Source: CAYSCW01 sp964429795
GTDB lineage: Bacteria; Acidobacteriota; Aminicenantia; Aminicenantales; Aminicenantaceae
NCBI GenBank assembly: GCA_964429795.1
Contig: CAYSCW010000003.1
Span: 1 to 64,000, forward strand
Length of the DNA stretch: 64,000 nucleotides
Reading direction: 5' to 3'
Each line of letters starts with the position of its first letter. Positions within the stretch are counted from its first letter, which is position 1. A program made the position numbers and the translations under genes. Below the pieces are notes generated by a model that saw nothing but the letters and a program-made list of their open reading frames with translations, searched no databases and was not told where the DNA came from. Shown one piece after another: positions 37,301 to 44,971 of the stretch.

Positions 37301-38561
37301 AAAAGAAAAGATACATTCAGGAAAAATATATGAGAAAACCGGACTTGTTATTCACATCCCGCGGAAAAAAAGGACACTCTATGTTCCTGAGATGGACGAT
37401 GATGTTCCCATTTTCACTGAATCTCTTAAATTGTTGGGAATTGAAGCGCGAGCCTTAAAGGCGTCAACACCGGAATCACTCGCCATGGCGAACCGGTACA
37501 TTCCTGAGAAAACATGTCTTCCTGCGAGAATGACTGCAGGAGATTATCTTTACTTTTTGATGAATTCAGATGTGGATCCACAAAATGTTGCTTTCTTCAA
37601 TCATCAGGCAGATGGAGCTTGCCGACAGAAGGTGTACTCTCTGTTACAGGAACTCGTTTTCCGGAGGTTAGGATTTGACACTATTCCTGTGATTACTCCT
37701 ACTCCTGGCGATACCACAGGATATATAAGCAAACTGGAATTGATCAATGGCGGACAAAAGCTGACCAGGATAAAAATTGCCAAATTCTTTTACAGATTCT
37801 GGCAGGGTATCACAGCCAACGAGAAAATAAGACAGCTCGTGCTTTCCAGGAGGCCTTATGAGGTTGAAAAAGGCACAATGGATAAAGCTTATCAAGCTGG
37901 TCTGCAAGAATTCTGTAAAACTGTCGTTGATGGAAATATCAAGAATGGAGCGCATGACTTTTTCCAGAGGATCATGAAGGTTCCGGTCAATAAGAATCAG
38001 GACAAAGTAAACATTGGCATAGTAGGAGAAGGCTATGTCAGAATCCATGAGCCTAGCAATCAATATTCAATAAGGCATCTTGAGGAATTAGGAGCTGTGA
38101 CTGTCCTTCCGTTGTCATCTTCTTTCTTGAATTATTCTATGGAGAATGCGACAAGAAGCAAAGGCAAATGGTTTCTGAAGTGTATTAAATACATTCAGCA
38201 ACATATTGAACACAATATGGTAAAAAAAGTAGATCCTTTTTTAGTTTTTCCTGAAGCTGGAGCAGGACAGGTGATTGATGAGGCAGCTAAGTTCATGGAC
38301 CCTGAAGCCGCTAGTGAAGCTGTTGAAGGAATTGGCACTGCGTCTTTGTTTGGTAGCTCAGGCAGAATTCACGGCATTTGTAATTTGATTCCCGCCCACT
38401 GTATGGCCGGGAGTGCACTTCAGTGTTATCTTGAAAGAATTCACAGAGAATCAGGAATTCCTGCCTTGACTATTCCTTTTGACGGGATTTGTGATAAAGG
38501 ATTCAAGACAAACCTTGAGGTTCTTGTTCATAAGGCAAGATTATATAAAGCATCCTTGTAA
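34314..38561 (+). CDS. Acyl-CoA dehydratase activase, fused double-ASKHA and HGD-D-like protein
   Basis: The 1415-residue protein carries two BcrAD/BadFG-type ASKHA ATPase domains (about 1-280 and 325-590; each with DVGS and a CxAGTGSF loop), a DUF2229 region (about 600-860) and a C-terminal 2-hydroxyacyl-CoA-dehydratase-D-like region. Activases of this group use ATP and a bridging [4Fe-4S] cluster to send a low-potential electron to a partner dehydratase or reductase. In this long form activator and acceptor-like parts are fused. No dehydratase genes are nearby, so its real partner is unknown. GAGGAGGGG precedes the ATG. A TATAAT at 34271-34276 with TTGTCA 19 bases upstream may be its promoter. 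Confidence 0.9.
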   Translation: MPEILGIDVGSLTIKAATYDPLSREVRELEIVDHQRQPVQRVLYLIKKLLSDRKIFKIAFTGNHGEYFAKLLNAHYVNPHLASAEANMRLYPHLRTIFNIGASSSSLIIIRENKEGNPELDDIILPPHCSAGTGSFLNQSASRFGYSIEEFGKTALKSKNPENISGTCAVFACSDMIDKQQKGACKEDIAAGLHYALVRNLLGTLGRGKKLESPYSFQGGVAENIGMVKALEDFLHSSGNHVKLFIPAYHRSMSAIGAAILTGERIGEERYLTQEAPSPESVNKTYLKMQGLPPFQDVKLPPLALNDKITIRRGIVDETPVSDERIPVYVGVDVGSISTNVAVLHFDKNADDRNWKLLAKKYLLTQSNPLGVVTHALKEINAELGEKIRVLDVAVTGSGRKLTANYLGGVMDVNEITAHRTGAQTIAERMGISVDEIIEIGGHDSKYIKGIEQFDMNKSCAAGTGSFIEEQAKQLGVKIKDFASYALRAESPVSFGNKKCTVFIAEELAARQEYKSLEDLLASAAYAVAENYLNQFKIGDRSRKTIFFQGGVALNEAVVAALQYFTQANVIVPEHNEVMGAIGAAIHARRHHTGKTNFIGLEKIKKRKYAIDSFQCEGCTNLCNVSRVTTNDGAVLHGGDRCEKYSLSTEQKTKTKKEVPDLFREREQLLKADYLRSEKKNGESRFRIGIPRLFSHYYEFLPLWKTFFQELGCEVVISGKTNRKIVAKGLDHVVAETCFPAEIAYGHLKDLLEKSVDYIFFPCLIDGPQTKWKERKTFFCTLSQNMPFAVTSTSTELSDIAGIMLRPAIHLHEQRCNLEEEMIKVAEKLGKTRKETKQALGAGLEALCRFNKKLKERGQDVLLNIKNYRFPVVVVGRSYTLADSAISVDLPKMIQEAGGFPIPLDFLPLEEVDISDVQSLANWNYYHKVMRAAEIIRTNPRLNSIFFSVFSCGPDSFLEEFYREALGGKPFLGIEVGKTTAPAHIQTRVEALMDSIKEKIHSGKIYEKTGLVIHIPRKKRTLYVPEMDDDVPIFTESLKLLGIEARALKASTPESLAMANRYIPEKTCLPARMTAGDYLYFLMNSDVDPQNVAFFNHQADGACRQKVYSLLQELVFRRLGFDTIPVITPTPGDTTGYISKLELINGGQKLTRIKIAKFFYRFWQGITANEKIRQLVLSRRPYEVEKGTMDKAYQAGLQEFCKTVVDGNIKNGAHDFFQRIMKVPVNKNQDKVNIGIVGEGYVRIHEPSNQYSIRHLEELGAVTVLPLSSSFLNYSMENATRSKGKWFLKCIKYIQQHIEHNMVKKVDPFLVFPEAGAGQVIDEAAKFMDPEAASEAVEGIGTASLFGSSGRIHGICNLIPAHCMAGSALQCYLERIHRESGIPALTIPFDGICDKGFKTNLEVLVHKARLYKASL

Positions 38562-38566
38562 ATAAG

Positions 38567-38642
38567 TGGCGCGCCCGGAGGGATTTGAACCCCCGACCTT
38601 TGGATTCGAAGTCCACCGCTCTATCCGCTGAGCTACGGGCGC
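38567..38642 (-). tRNA. tRNA-Arg (TCG anticodon)
   Basis: A full minus-strand cloverleaf: acceptor GCGCCCG with CGGGCGC, discriminator G, anticodon loop CTTCGAA (anticodon TCG, arginine), T-arm GGGGG-TTCAAAT-CCCTC. CCA is encoded (38567-38569), unlike the tRNA-Lys of this window. The decayed accessory region begins directly beyond it. Confidence 0.96.
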
Positions 38643-38651
38643 ACCATGTTG

Positions 38652-39191
38652 CTAGTTCATAGAAAATAAATGATTTGAAAGCCTTTGTAAAGACTCTTCT
38701 GCTGTTCTTTCTTTATCCGTGTAACAAATACGCAACAATTCTTCATTTTGAGAATTTTTCTCAAATGATAAAGATCCCTCCCAATTCTGTTTATATTCGT
38801 TTTTCATCTTCTTCTGGAAATTTTTGGTTGTAACAATATATACCCCAACATCAATTTTATCTAAACCTGAATAAGAGGCAATCTGAAACTTGAGAAGGTC
38901 TATGCCTATAAATGAGGCATGTCCAAATCCAACCTCGATGCCTAGCCTTTCTTTCATGAAATCCATTTTTGCTGATGGATCACCACGTTCATCAAACACA
39001 GATGGCTGACTTTCCCAACCCTTCTCAACAAATTTTCCCTTCAAAAGTTCATTAAAGTGAGGGCGTGATAAAGGAGCAAGATCAATACTTGGATCAGTCA
39101 AAATGCTTTATATTTCTTCTTTTAGAACAAGCTTGCTATTTAAAACTTGCTCGTCAAATCTGTATGAAAATTTTTGTAGTCTTAAAATCAT
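38652..39191 (-). pseudogene. BglII-type restriction endonuclease gene interrupted by one in-frame stop
   Basis: From ATG at 39191 the frame reads 27 codons (MILRLQKFSYRFDEQ...), meets a TAA at 39108-39110 and continues open for 151 codons to 38652. Both parts match the BglII/BstYI endonuclease family layout, including the catalytic-core stretch KMDFMKERLGIEVGFG, whose Asp and Glu fit the family's active site, and FKFQIASYSG. After the stop the only near start is a TTG at 39101 without a ribosome-binding site, and it would lose the N-terminal helix. No methyltransferase gene is nearby. This fits loss of an orphan restriction gene by a nonsense mutation. Confidence 0.75.
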
Positions 39192-39553
39192 TTACAACCC
39201 CCAATTGCAAGCTTTCTCTGGGTTCATATTGCCCTCAAGCTGTTACTCTAAGACTTATATCATAAAGAGAAGGGGGGATTCAATGAGAAGAGGATAAACT
39301 ACTCCCCCTGTATCAGAGGTGTGTTAAAAATTGGCTCCTCTTTATGACGTGTTTCGAAACTTGAAGAAGAATTTTGAAATAAATCTTATTGAATTGAAGA
39401 TACTCATTATAAATCCACTCGCCTCAATCTGTCTATTTTAAAGTAGATATTGACGTAATTCTGGAATCAGAGACTTGTGAACTGACTCCTTTTGTGTCTT
39501 CTGATGTCTGTTATTCTTATTGGTTGAGAAAATTAAACTTAAGTTATATTACC
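39192..39553. other. Intergenic stretch with no supported gene
   Basis: AT-rich, 362 bases between the endonuclease pseudogene and the PEGA lipoprotein. Short open frames of fewer than 25 codons occur on both strands, but none has a good start or recognisable sequence. No repeat or clear terminator was seen. Confidence 0.6.
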
Positions 39554-39940
39554 TTAATTTTGTGGCTGTTGATTTTCTAAAATTGCGTTAACATTCTTTT
39601 GATCCAAGGAATACCATGCACCTGTAGCAGCGTCTACAATTACACCTACTAAACCGGCTAGAACATCGAGAATAATCCACCCTGCTCCAACATGATTTGT
39701 GATATTATAAGATTTCGTTTCATACCCTTCCTTTTTAAATTCGATCGTATAAGTCTTCTTGCTTTCTAGTTTTAAGGCCAATGGAGTTACGCCCATTTTG
39801 GTTCCATTCACCCAAACCTCTGCTTTTTGGGGATCGCTGTTAAAATTCACTTCCTGTGATGTTCCTTTAAAAAGCGTGGCACAGCTTGATGATAATAAAA
39901 AAAACGAAATGATCACGAAAATACTTATGGCTTTCTTCAT
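39554..39940 (-). CDS. PEGA-domain lipoprotein
   Basis: The 128-residue protein has a lipoprotein signal (FVIISFFLLSSSC, lipobox SSSC), then a PEGA domain (SDPQKAEVWVNGTKMGVTPL... KKEGYETKSY). A glycine/alanine-rich hydrophobic stretch near the C-terminus (ILDVLAGLVGVIVDAATGAWY) is typical of a family of small outer-membrane PEGA lipoproteins. PEGA domains are thought to bind surface carbohydrate or peptidoglycan-linked partners; the precise role is unknown. GAGAGG lies 7 bases before the ATG. Confidence 0.85.
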   Translation of the reverse strand: MKKAISIFVIISFFLLSSSCATLFKGTSQEVNFNSDPQKAEVWVNGTKMGVTPLALKLESKKTYTIEFKKEGYETKSYNITNHVGAGWIILDVLAGLVGVIVDAATGAWYSLDQKNVNAILENQQPQN

Positions 39941-40104
39941 TTAAACCTCTCTTTTTTTTATGGCAATAGCTTAATTTTATTTAAATGACTTGTCAATTTT
40001 AACTTTATGATTTTTTTTGAAGATGCTTCTTTATGAGAATTCCCCCTCCCCTTAAACGTCTATCCCTATGAGGCGAATCACGCTTAGCTGTCAAGCCTGA
40101 ATCG

Positions 40105-40135
40105 GGAAGCCAGGGCTTTAGGATCTTTGGCTTCC
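40105..40135. repeat. Inverted repeat in AT-rich spacer
   Basis: GGAAGCCA (40105-40112) and TGGCTTCC (40128-40135) form a perfect 8-bp inverted repeat with a 15-base loop. It is GC-richer than its surroundings. It could be a structured RNA, a mobile-element end or chance. Confidence 0.35.
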
Positions 40136-40202
40136 ACTCGCATCAACTTAATCTTCAGTTGTTTTTATGTAAATCTATAAAATTGGACTAAATTCCCTAT
40201 GG

Positions 40203-40529
40203 CTATTTTTTCACTTCTATTGGCACTAGAACACTTTTCACAGCAACATTCTTCACATCTACGGGTAAAAGTTCATTTTTTACCTCAACTGGAATGGCTA
40301 CAATATTTTTCACCTCAACAGGTAAATTATCAAAAATTTCTATCACTAAAGGTTCCCAATTTTCGCCTGGCGTTCTCTCAACCGCCTTAATTCGCACATC
40401 CACAATTTCCGAGCTGGCTGCATATAGATTAGGAAATATCTTTATGTCTCTGAGGCAAATCCATATAAGACAAAGAGCAATAATAGTGAGAATGATTTTT
40501 GTATAACTATCAATTCTTATTTTTGTCAT
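40203..40529 (-). CDS. Membrane-anchored hypothetical protein with PVEVKN repeats
   Basis: The 108-residue product has one N-terminal membrane helix (IILTIIALCLIWICL) and an exported tail. The tail ends in short repeats of the type VEVKN (NLPVEVKNIVAIPVEVKN, then LLPVDVKN, PIEVKK). The linker contains NWEPLVIEI. It resembles small anchored proteins of unknown role seen in many environmental bacteria. AGGAGG precedes both the ATG at 40529 and a GTG one codon earlier (40532). Confidence 0.7.
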   Translation of the reverse strand: MTKIRIDSYTKIILTIIALCLIWICLRDIKIFPNLYAASSEIVDVRIKAVERTPGENWEPLVIEIFDNLPVEVKNIVAIPVEVKNELLPVDVKNVAVKSVLVPIEVKK

Positions 40530-40587
40530 CACCCTATCCTCCTTTAATCCTAAAAGGTAGAAAATGAAACTAATGGAAAAAATGAAT

Positions 40588-40998
40588 TTAATTTTCCAAT
40601 TTTTTCTCTAATTTTGAAATTGCGAATTTTGCTCTTTTAATTTTTATGTCAATTTCCGCAATTTTAAAACGAATATAGCCTAGGCGATCAAAAATATTTA
40701 CATATCTGTATGCAGTTAGATTTACTCCATAGAAATCTCCCACAAGGACTTCTTTTTCTTTTAAGAGGCATTTAAGATATTCTTCAGCTTCTTCTATACT
40801 CTTAAAAATTTTCTTTACCCCCCTTCTTGAGCAGTGTTGATATCCCTCCAAACTTATCTTAAACATTTCATTTGCTCTTAAATTTTTTTCTTCATTTTCA
40901 AGATTCGCCCCCTTTCTAACATTCATAGAGAGACCATATTCCCCAGGATTACCGAGTAGAGAAATGGATAATAAAATTAAGAAAGAAAATCTAAGCAA
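40588..40998 (-). CDS. Hypothetical secreted helical protein
   Basis: The 136-residue product has an N-terminal signal-like segment (LRFSFLILLSISLLG) and a lysine/glutamate-rich, mostly helical body with two cysteines around the middle. I do not recognise a family. The start is a TTG at 40998 after AAGAGGGA; a later ATG (MNVRKG, codon 25) would lose the signal. Codon usage is AT-rich, like the rest of this accessory region. Confidence 0.5.
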   Translation of the reverse strand: MLRFSFLILLSISLLGNPGEYGLSMNVRKGANLENEEKNLRANEMFKISLEGYQHCSRRGVKKIFKSIEEAEEYLKCLLKEKEVLVGDFYGVNLTAYRYVNIFDRLGYIRFKIAEIDIKIKRAKFAISKLEKKLEN

Positions 40999-41279
40999 TA
41001 TTCCCTCTTTCCTTAAGCTTTCTTTGATTTAATCTTAGGTCAATATAAGATTTTATTCAATATCCTTGGAGTAAATGCTTCAATCCGTACTGCACTTCCA
41101 AGAGGGATTATCTCATGCTGATTCTCGCCGGGGGGATAGGCAATCCAGGCAACCTATATACGGAACCGCAACAATTACTTATCGGGCAAGAAAAAAAGCT
41201 ATTTTCTGACCTATCCCATAAACAATCTTTTTTGAAAAATATAGTGAGTGGGTACCCTCAAGGCTGCCCGCGATATGCC

Positions 41280-42308
41280 TTAATTTGCACGTGTACGGCT
41301 CATACAGCCATGATCTATATAAAACAATGTATAAAAGGTACTTGTTATGTATGTGACTATCTTTTTCTTGGGTTTATGCCTGAACAAGCTCTTTAAATGG
41401 CTATTTGAGAGGCGGAGGACTTCTCTGGCTTCACCGATTGTCTTTATGTTTTCTCGGGCGCATGTTCGGATCAGTCTGTCTTGCAGCCAGCTATAAGGTC
41501 GTTCGATCTTACATTTGGCCTGAGGTGAGAGCGCATAGCGAGGTTCGATATGGCATTCTAGAAGAACCTGTTTCCACTGGGGATCGACGTCATCGGTTTG
41601 AAGATAGTGTTTGCGCCAGAAAGAGTCCCGGCCTTGAACGAACCGGAAAATGGAGTAACAGTCGGTGTAATAGGCATAAGGGGCACCATAGCACAGAACC
41701 ACGCTTTCCAAGGCAAAGATATGGTCCCAGCTGGTCTCTCTTTCAACCAACTCCGCATACAGGAGCTTACGGCTGTAATCATCAATGCTGGTGATGAGAT
41801 ACCACTTGGCTGTGGCATAGGGTGACCATCTGTGATGAGAGGAGTCGTGTTGGATGAGCTCGCCGATGTAATTGGTCAGGACCTCCCGGTCATGAGCTTT
41901 GCGTTTTGGCCGGCGGAGGAAAAAATCATGCTCTTTGGCTCTTTTGATGATTATCGGTATAGAGACTTTTTGCTGGTACTTCTGACAAAGCAGATCCCGG
42001 ATATAGCTATAGTTATAGAAGCGGATCGGAATATCCGGATTTCCAATCAATCTCTTCTCCCACCGCAGCTGACGAAGGATATTCTTTTCGATCTCCGGGC
42101 TGATCTCGCGTGTAACCGTTTTTCTTTTGTAGGCGATGGAGAACTGGGAGGGATTACTGCGGTACTCTTTAAGCAAGCAGAAGAACCGGCTTCGCCCGAT
42201 CTTCAAAATATCCAAGACATACCGAAGCTCGACTTCTTTGTTGATGTAACTTTGAAGCAAAGCTTTGACCTGCTTGTCACGAAAAGACTTGTGGAGTTAT
42301 TTTGCCAC
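41280..42308 (-). pseudogene. Insertion-sequence transposase (rve integrase core), inactivated
   Basis: The true start is a GTG at 42308, preceded by AAGGAGGT at ideal distance. It reads M-A-K, then TAA (42297-42299), then LHKSFRDKQVKALLQSYINKE without further stops. The body has a helix-turn-helix N-terminus and a DDE integrase core: first Asp in IQHDSSHHRW, second in YYTDCYSIF, Glu in AKCKIERPYSW. After GEAREVLR (near 41420) the frame runs into unrelated sequence and ends at 41280, so the C-terminal part found in relatives is missing. Both lesions argue for a dead element. The frame after the stop could start only at a TTG (42260). Confidence 0.8.
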
Positions 42309-42384
42309 GATTCAAACCTCCTTTTCAAAAAGAAGGTTTTAACGATAGTAACCACCTTTAGTCCACTTTTAATTCTTAAATGAC
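41400..42384 (-). mobile_element. Remnant insertion sequence, 5' end retained
   Basis: Upstream of the transposase start lies GTCCACTTTTAATTCTTAAA (42361-42380) followed by TGACA. On the minus strand this reads as an end beginning TGTCA and resembles termini of IS elements with this transposase type. No matching inverted end is seen on the 3' side, consistent with a deletion of that side. Boundaries are approximate. Confidence 0.4.
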
Positions 42385-42401
42385 AACAGGGAAATTTATG
42401 C

Positions 42402-42431
42402 TTGACTTCATTACAATCATGAAGGGATAAT
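42402..42431 (+). promoter_or_regulatory. Candidate promoter of fabF
   Basis: TTGACT (42402-42407) and GATAAT (42426-42431) lie 18 bases apart, about 70 bases before the fabF ATG. The position is just outside the insertion-sequence end. Confidence 0.45.
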
Positions 42432-42505
42432 CTTTCTTCAGGCTCAGAAAAACATCGAACCTTCTATTCTATCAAGGCTCTACAGTTTTCAAGAGTATAA
42501 CAGTA

Positions 42506-43750
42506 ATGAATGAACATCGGGTTGTTGTAACCGGATTAGGTGTTGTAACCCCTATTGGTGTGGGGCTTGAAGAGTTCTGGGAAGGGTTGAAAGCCGGGCG
42601 AAATGGTATATCAAGAATTACTCTGTTCGATCCGTCTGATTTTCGCTCCCAGATGGCGGCAGAAGTAAAAAACTTTAATCCTGAAGAATGGATCGATGGG
42701 AAATCTGTAGGGCGAATGGATAGGTTTACCCATTTTGGCATGGCCTCGTCGGCCATGGCAATCAAAGATGCCGGTTTAGATACCTTTGCCTTTGATGGAA
42801 ACAGGGCAGGAGTCATCATAGGTTCTGGCATCGGGGGAGCACACACGATAGAGAAAGGGTATTCTAAGCTTCATGAGAAAGGGCCAAAGTCTCTTGGGCC
42901 CTTTTTTGTTTCTAAATTACTCATAAACATGGCAGCATGCATGGTCTCTATTACGTATGGTCTGAGAGGACCTCTCTCTGCCCCTTCTGTTGCTTGTTCC
43001 ACGGGGGCAAATGCCATCGGCGATGCCTTTCGAATTATTCAGAGGGGAGATGCTGACATCATGCTGGCCGGAGGTTCCGAGGCCAGCGTGAGCCCTTTGC
43101 CTTTCGCTGGTTTCTGTGCAACGCGATCGATGTCGATCAGGAATGATTGTGTGGAAAAGGCGAGCAGGCCTTTTGACAAGAACCGCGACGGTTTTGTAAT
43201 GGGGGAAGGTGCTGGCATCGTTGTCTTAGAGAGACTTGAACATGCTCTCAGTCGGAGCGTTCACATTTACGCGGAGCTTGTTGGCTATGGCAATACTGCT
43301 GACGCCTTTCATTTCACAGCTCCAGAACCTGGAGGTGAAGGAATGGTCAGGGTCATGAGGGAGGCGCTCAGAGACGCAGGCATCGACCCGCGGGAAGTGG
43401 GATATATCAACGCGCATGGTACCTCCACCGTCCTAAATGATAAGATTGAAAGTGCAGCCGTTATGAAGGTCTTTGGCGACCACGGGAAGCACCTCAAGAT
43501 CAGTTCCATCAAATCAATGATCGGTCACCTTTTTGCCGCTGCCGGGGCAGTGGAATTCGTGGCCACTGTGATGAGTATCTATACCTGCAAACTGCCTCCG
43601 ACAATCAACTATGAGGAGCCCGACCCGGAATGCCCTCTTGATTACGTAACCAAAGGAGTCGAATCAATCGACCTCGAGGTGGCTCTGAGTAACTCATTTG
43701 GCTTCGGTGGAGGCAATGTCTGCCTTATAGTTAGAAGATACGAAAATTAA
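42506..43750 (+). CDS. fabF: Beta-ketoacyl-ACP synthase II
   Basis: The 414-residue condensing enzyme extends acyl-ACP with malonyl-ACP. It opens with RVVVTGLGVVTPIGVG. The catalytic Cys164 sits in VACSTGANAIGDAFR, and the two histidines in INAHGTSTVLND and SMIGHLFAAAGA, with the usual Lys just before the second. Length is standard (410-415). It is followed after one base by a FabK-like reductase gene, but no other fatty-acid synthesis gene is near. It may therefore be a dedicated elongation pair rather than the main operon. No clear ribosome-binding site precedes the ATG. Confidence 0.92.
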   Translation: MNEHRVVVTGLGVVTPIGVGLEEFWEGLKAGRNGISRITLFDPSDFRSQMAAEVKNFNPEEWIDGKSVGRMDRFTHFGMASSAMAIKDAGLDTFAFDGNRAGVIIGSGIGGAHTIEKGYSKLHEKGPKSLGPFFVSKLLINMAACMVSITYGLRGPLSAPSVACSTGANAIGDAFRIIQRGDADIMLAGGSEASVSPLPFAGFCATRSMSIRNDCVEKASRPFDKNRDGFVMGEGAGIVVLERLEHALSRSVHIYAELVGYGNTADAFHFTAPEPGGEGMVRVMREALRDAGIDPREVGYINAHGTSTVLNDKIESAAVMKVFGDHGKHLKISSIKSMIGHLFAAAGAVEFVATVMSIYTCKLPPTINYEEPDPECPLDYVTKGVESIDLEVALSNSFGFGGGNVCLIVRRYEN

Positions 43751-43751
43751 A

Positions 43752-44819
43752 ATGAAAATCCCCAAACTTCAAATTGGAAGTATCACCGCAGACATACCGA
43801 TTGTACAGGGAGCCATGGGCGTAAGGGTTTCTCTCTCCTCGCTCGCCTCTGCTGTGGCAAGGGAAGGTGGGATAGGCACCATCTCGAGCATAGGCCTGGG
43901 AGATATAGAGGCTTCAAAGCATGAATATGAAAGGATGTCTCGGGAAGCTTTGGAGAGAGAAATTCGTAAGGCAAAAAGTATGACAAATGGTCATATTGCA
44001 GTCAACTTCATGGGAGTGCTCAGCAATGCAGATGATCTGATTACGACCGCTGTGAGGGAAGGAATTAAGATAATCGTATATGGTGCCGGACTCCCTATTA
44101 AGCTTCCGGGCTTGGTCAAAGACAGTTCTGTAAACCTCCTGCCCATTGTCAGCTCCGCACGGGCAGCTGAATTAATTCTTCGCGCCTGGGACAGACGTTA
44201 CAAAAGGACTGCCGATGCCATAATCCTTGAAGGACCTCTGGCGGGAGGACACCTTGGTTTCTCCGAGGAGCAGCTCAATCAACCGGAAAAATATTCCCTT
44301 GATAATCTCCTGCCGGAGGTTTTGGAAGCGGTAAAAACATATGAAGATAGATATGGAAAGAAAATTCCTGTCATCGCCGCTGGGGGGATCTTCAACGGAA
44401 AGGATATAGCTCGGATGCTGTCCCTGGGTGCGTCAGGAGTCCAAATGGCTACACGTTTCGTTTGCACCGTGGAGTGCGATGTCTCGCAGGAATTTAAACA
44501 GAGCTACCTTGATGTCAAAGAAGAGGATATTGTCATCATAAAAAGCCCTGTTGGCATGCCAGGCAGGGCTATTCAGAATAGATTTCTACAGGACTTAGAA
44601 ATTAAGGGAAAACTTAAGATCGAGTGTCCTTATAGGTGTCTTTCGGTCTGTAAAGTTAATGAGGCGAGGTACTGCATTGCACTGGCTCTCTTAAACTCTT
44701 ACTTCGGTGATATTGATCACGGCCTCATCTTCTGTGGGCAGAATGCTTATCGTATCGACAAGATTGTAACGGTAAAAGAAATCATCTTAGACCTTCTCGC
44801 CGAACTCGAAGCGGCTTGA
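43752..44819 (+). CDS. FMN-dependent nitronate monooxygenase/FabK-like enoyl-ACP reductase
   Basis: The 355-residue TIM-barrel flavoprotein has PIVQGAMGVRVS at the N-terminus, ILEGPLAGGHLGF, and the FMN phosphate loop IAAGGIFNGKDIARML with LGASGVQMATRF, as in nitronate monooxygenase and FabK. A C-terminal cysteine cluster (C-x3-C-x3-C-x7-C, in ECPYRCLSVCKVNEARYC) occurs in a subgroup and may bind a metal or Fe-S cluster. The one-base gap to fabF suggests it is the enoyl reductase of that pair; nitronate oxidation is the alternative. Confidence 0.85.
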   Translation: MKIPKLQIGSITADIPIVQGAMGVRVSLSSLASAVAREGGIGTISSIGLGDIEASKHEYERMSREALEREIRKAKSMTNGHIAVNFMGVLSNADDLITTAVREGIKIIVYGAGLPIKLPGLVKDSSVNLLPIVSSARAAELILRAWDRRYKRTADAIILEGPLAGGHLGFSEEQLNQPEKYSLDNLLPEVLEAVKTYEDRYGKKIPVIAAGGIFNGKDIARMLSLGASGVQMATRFVCTVECDVSQEFKQSYLDVKEEDIVIIKSPVGMPGRAIQNRFLQDLEIKGKLKIECPYRCLSVCKVNEARYCIALALLNSYFGDIDHGLIFCGQNAYRIDKIVTVKEIILDLLAELEAA

Positions 44820-44895
44820 GACGAAAAAGGAGATCTCGTTAAAGGAATCGTTAGAAAAGCTTCCAATCCATTTATTTTCAGTGAATTAAAGCAAG

Positions 44896-44925
44896 TACGC
44901 CTGGCCGGATTCGAACCGGCGACCT
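44896..44925 (-). repeat. tRNA 3' fragment (probable attachment-site remnant)
   Basis: On the minus strand the sequence gives a variable loop AGGTC, a perfect T-arm GCCGG-TTCGAAT-CCGGC, acceptor strand CAGGCGT and a base A as discriminator. The 5' half of any tRNA is missing: upstream is unrelated AT-rich sequence. It matches neither tRNA-Lys nor tRNA-Arg of this window. Such 3' fragments arise when an element integrates into a tRNA gene, and an integrase remnant lies 47 bases away. Confidence 0.6.
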
Positions 44926-44971
44926 TAAGCAAAATTTGTTACATATTCGCGTGTGTTAATTTTTATCCTGC

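Noticed and set aside
41100..41396. Plus-strand open frame beside the transposase remnant, considered as a gene or a group II intron end
   Set aside because: No protein motif or ribosome-binding site. The short stretch resembling an intron 3' region (near 41290) does not extend to domains V/VI.
42735..42742. TTGGCATG inside fabF as a further sigma-54 promoter
   Set aside because: The -12 TTGC element is absent at the right distance and no TCC-N9-GGA dyads lie upstream. The same applies to TTGGCATG at 12847-12854 inside htrA.
38567..44925. tRNA-Arg as the attachment site matching the tRNA fragment at 44896
   Set aside because: The T-arm and acceptor sequences differ, so the fragment came from another tRNA gene.
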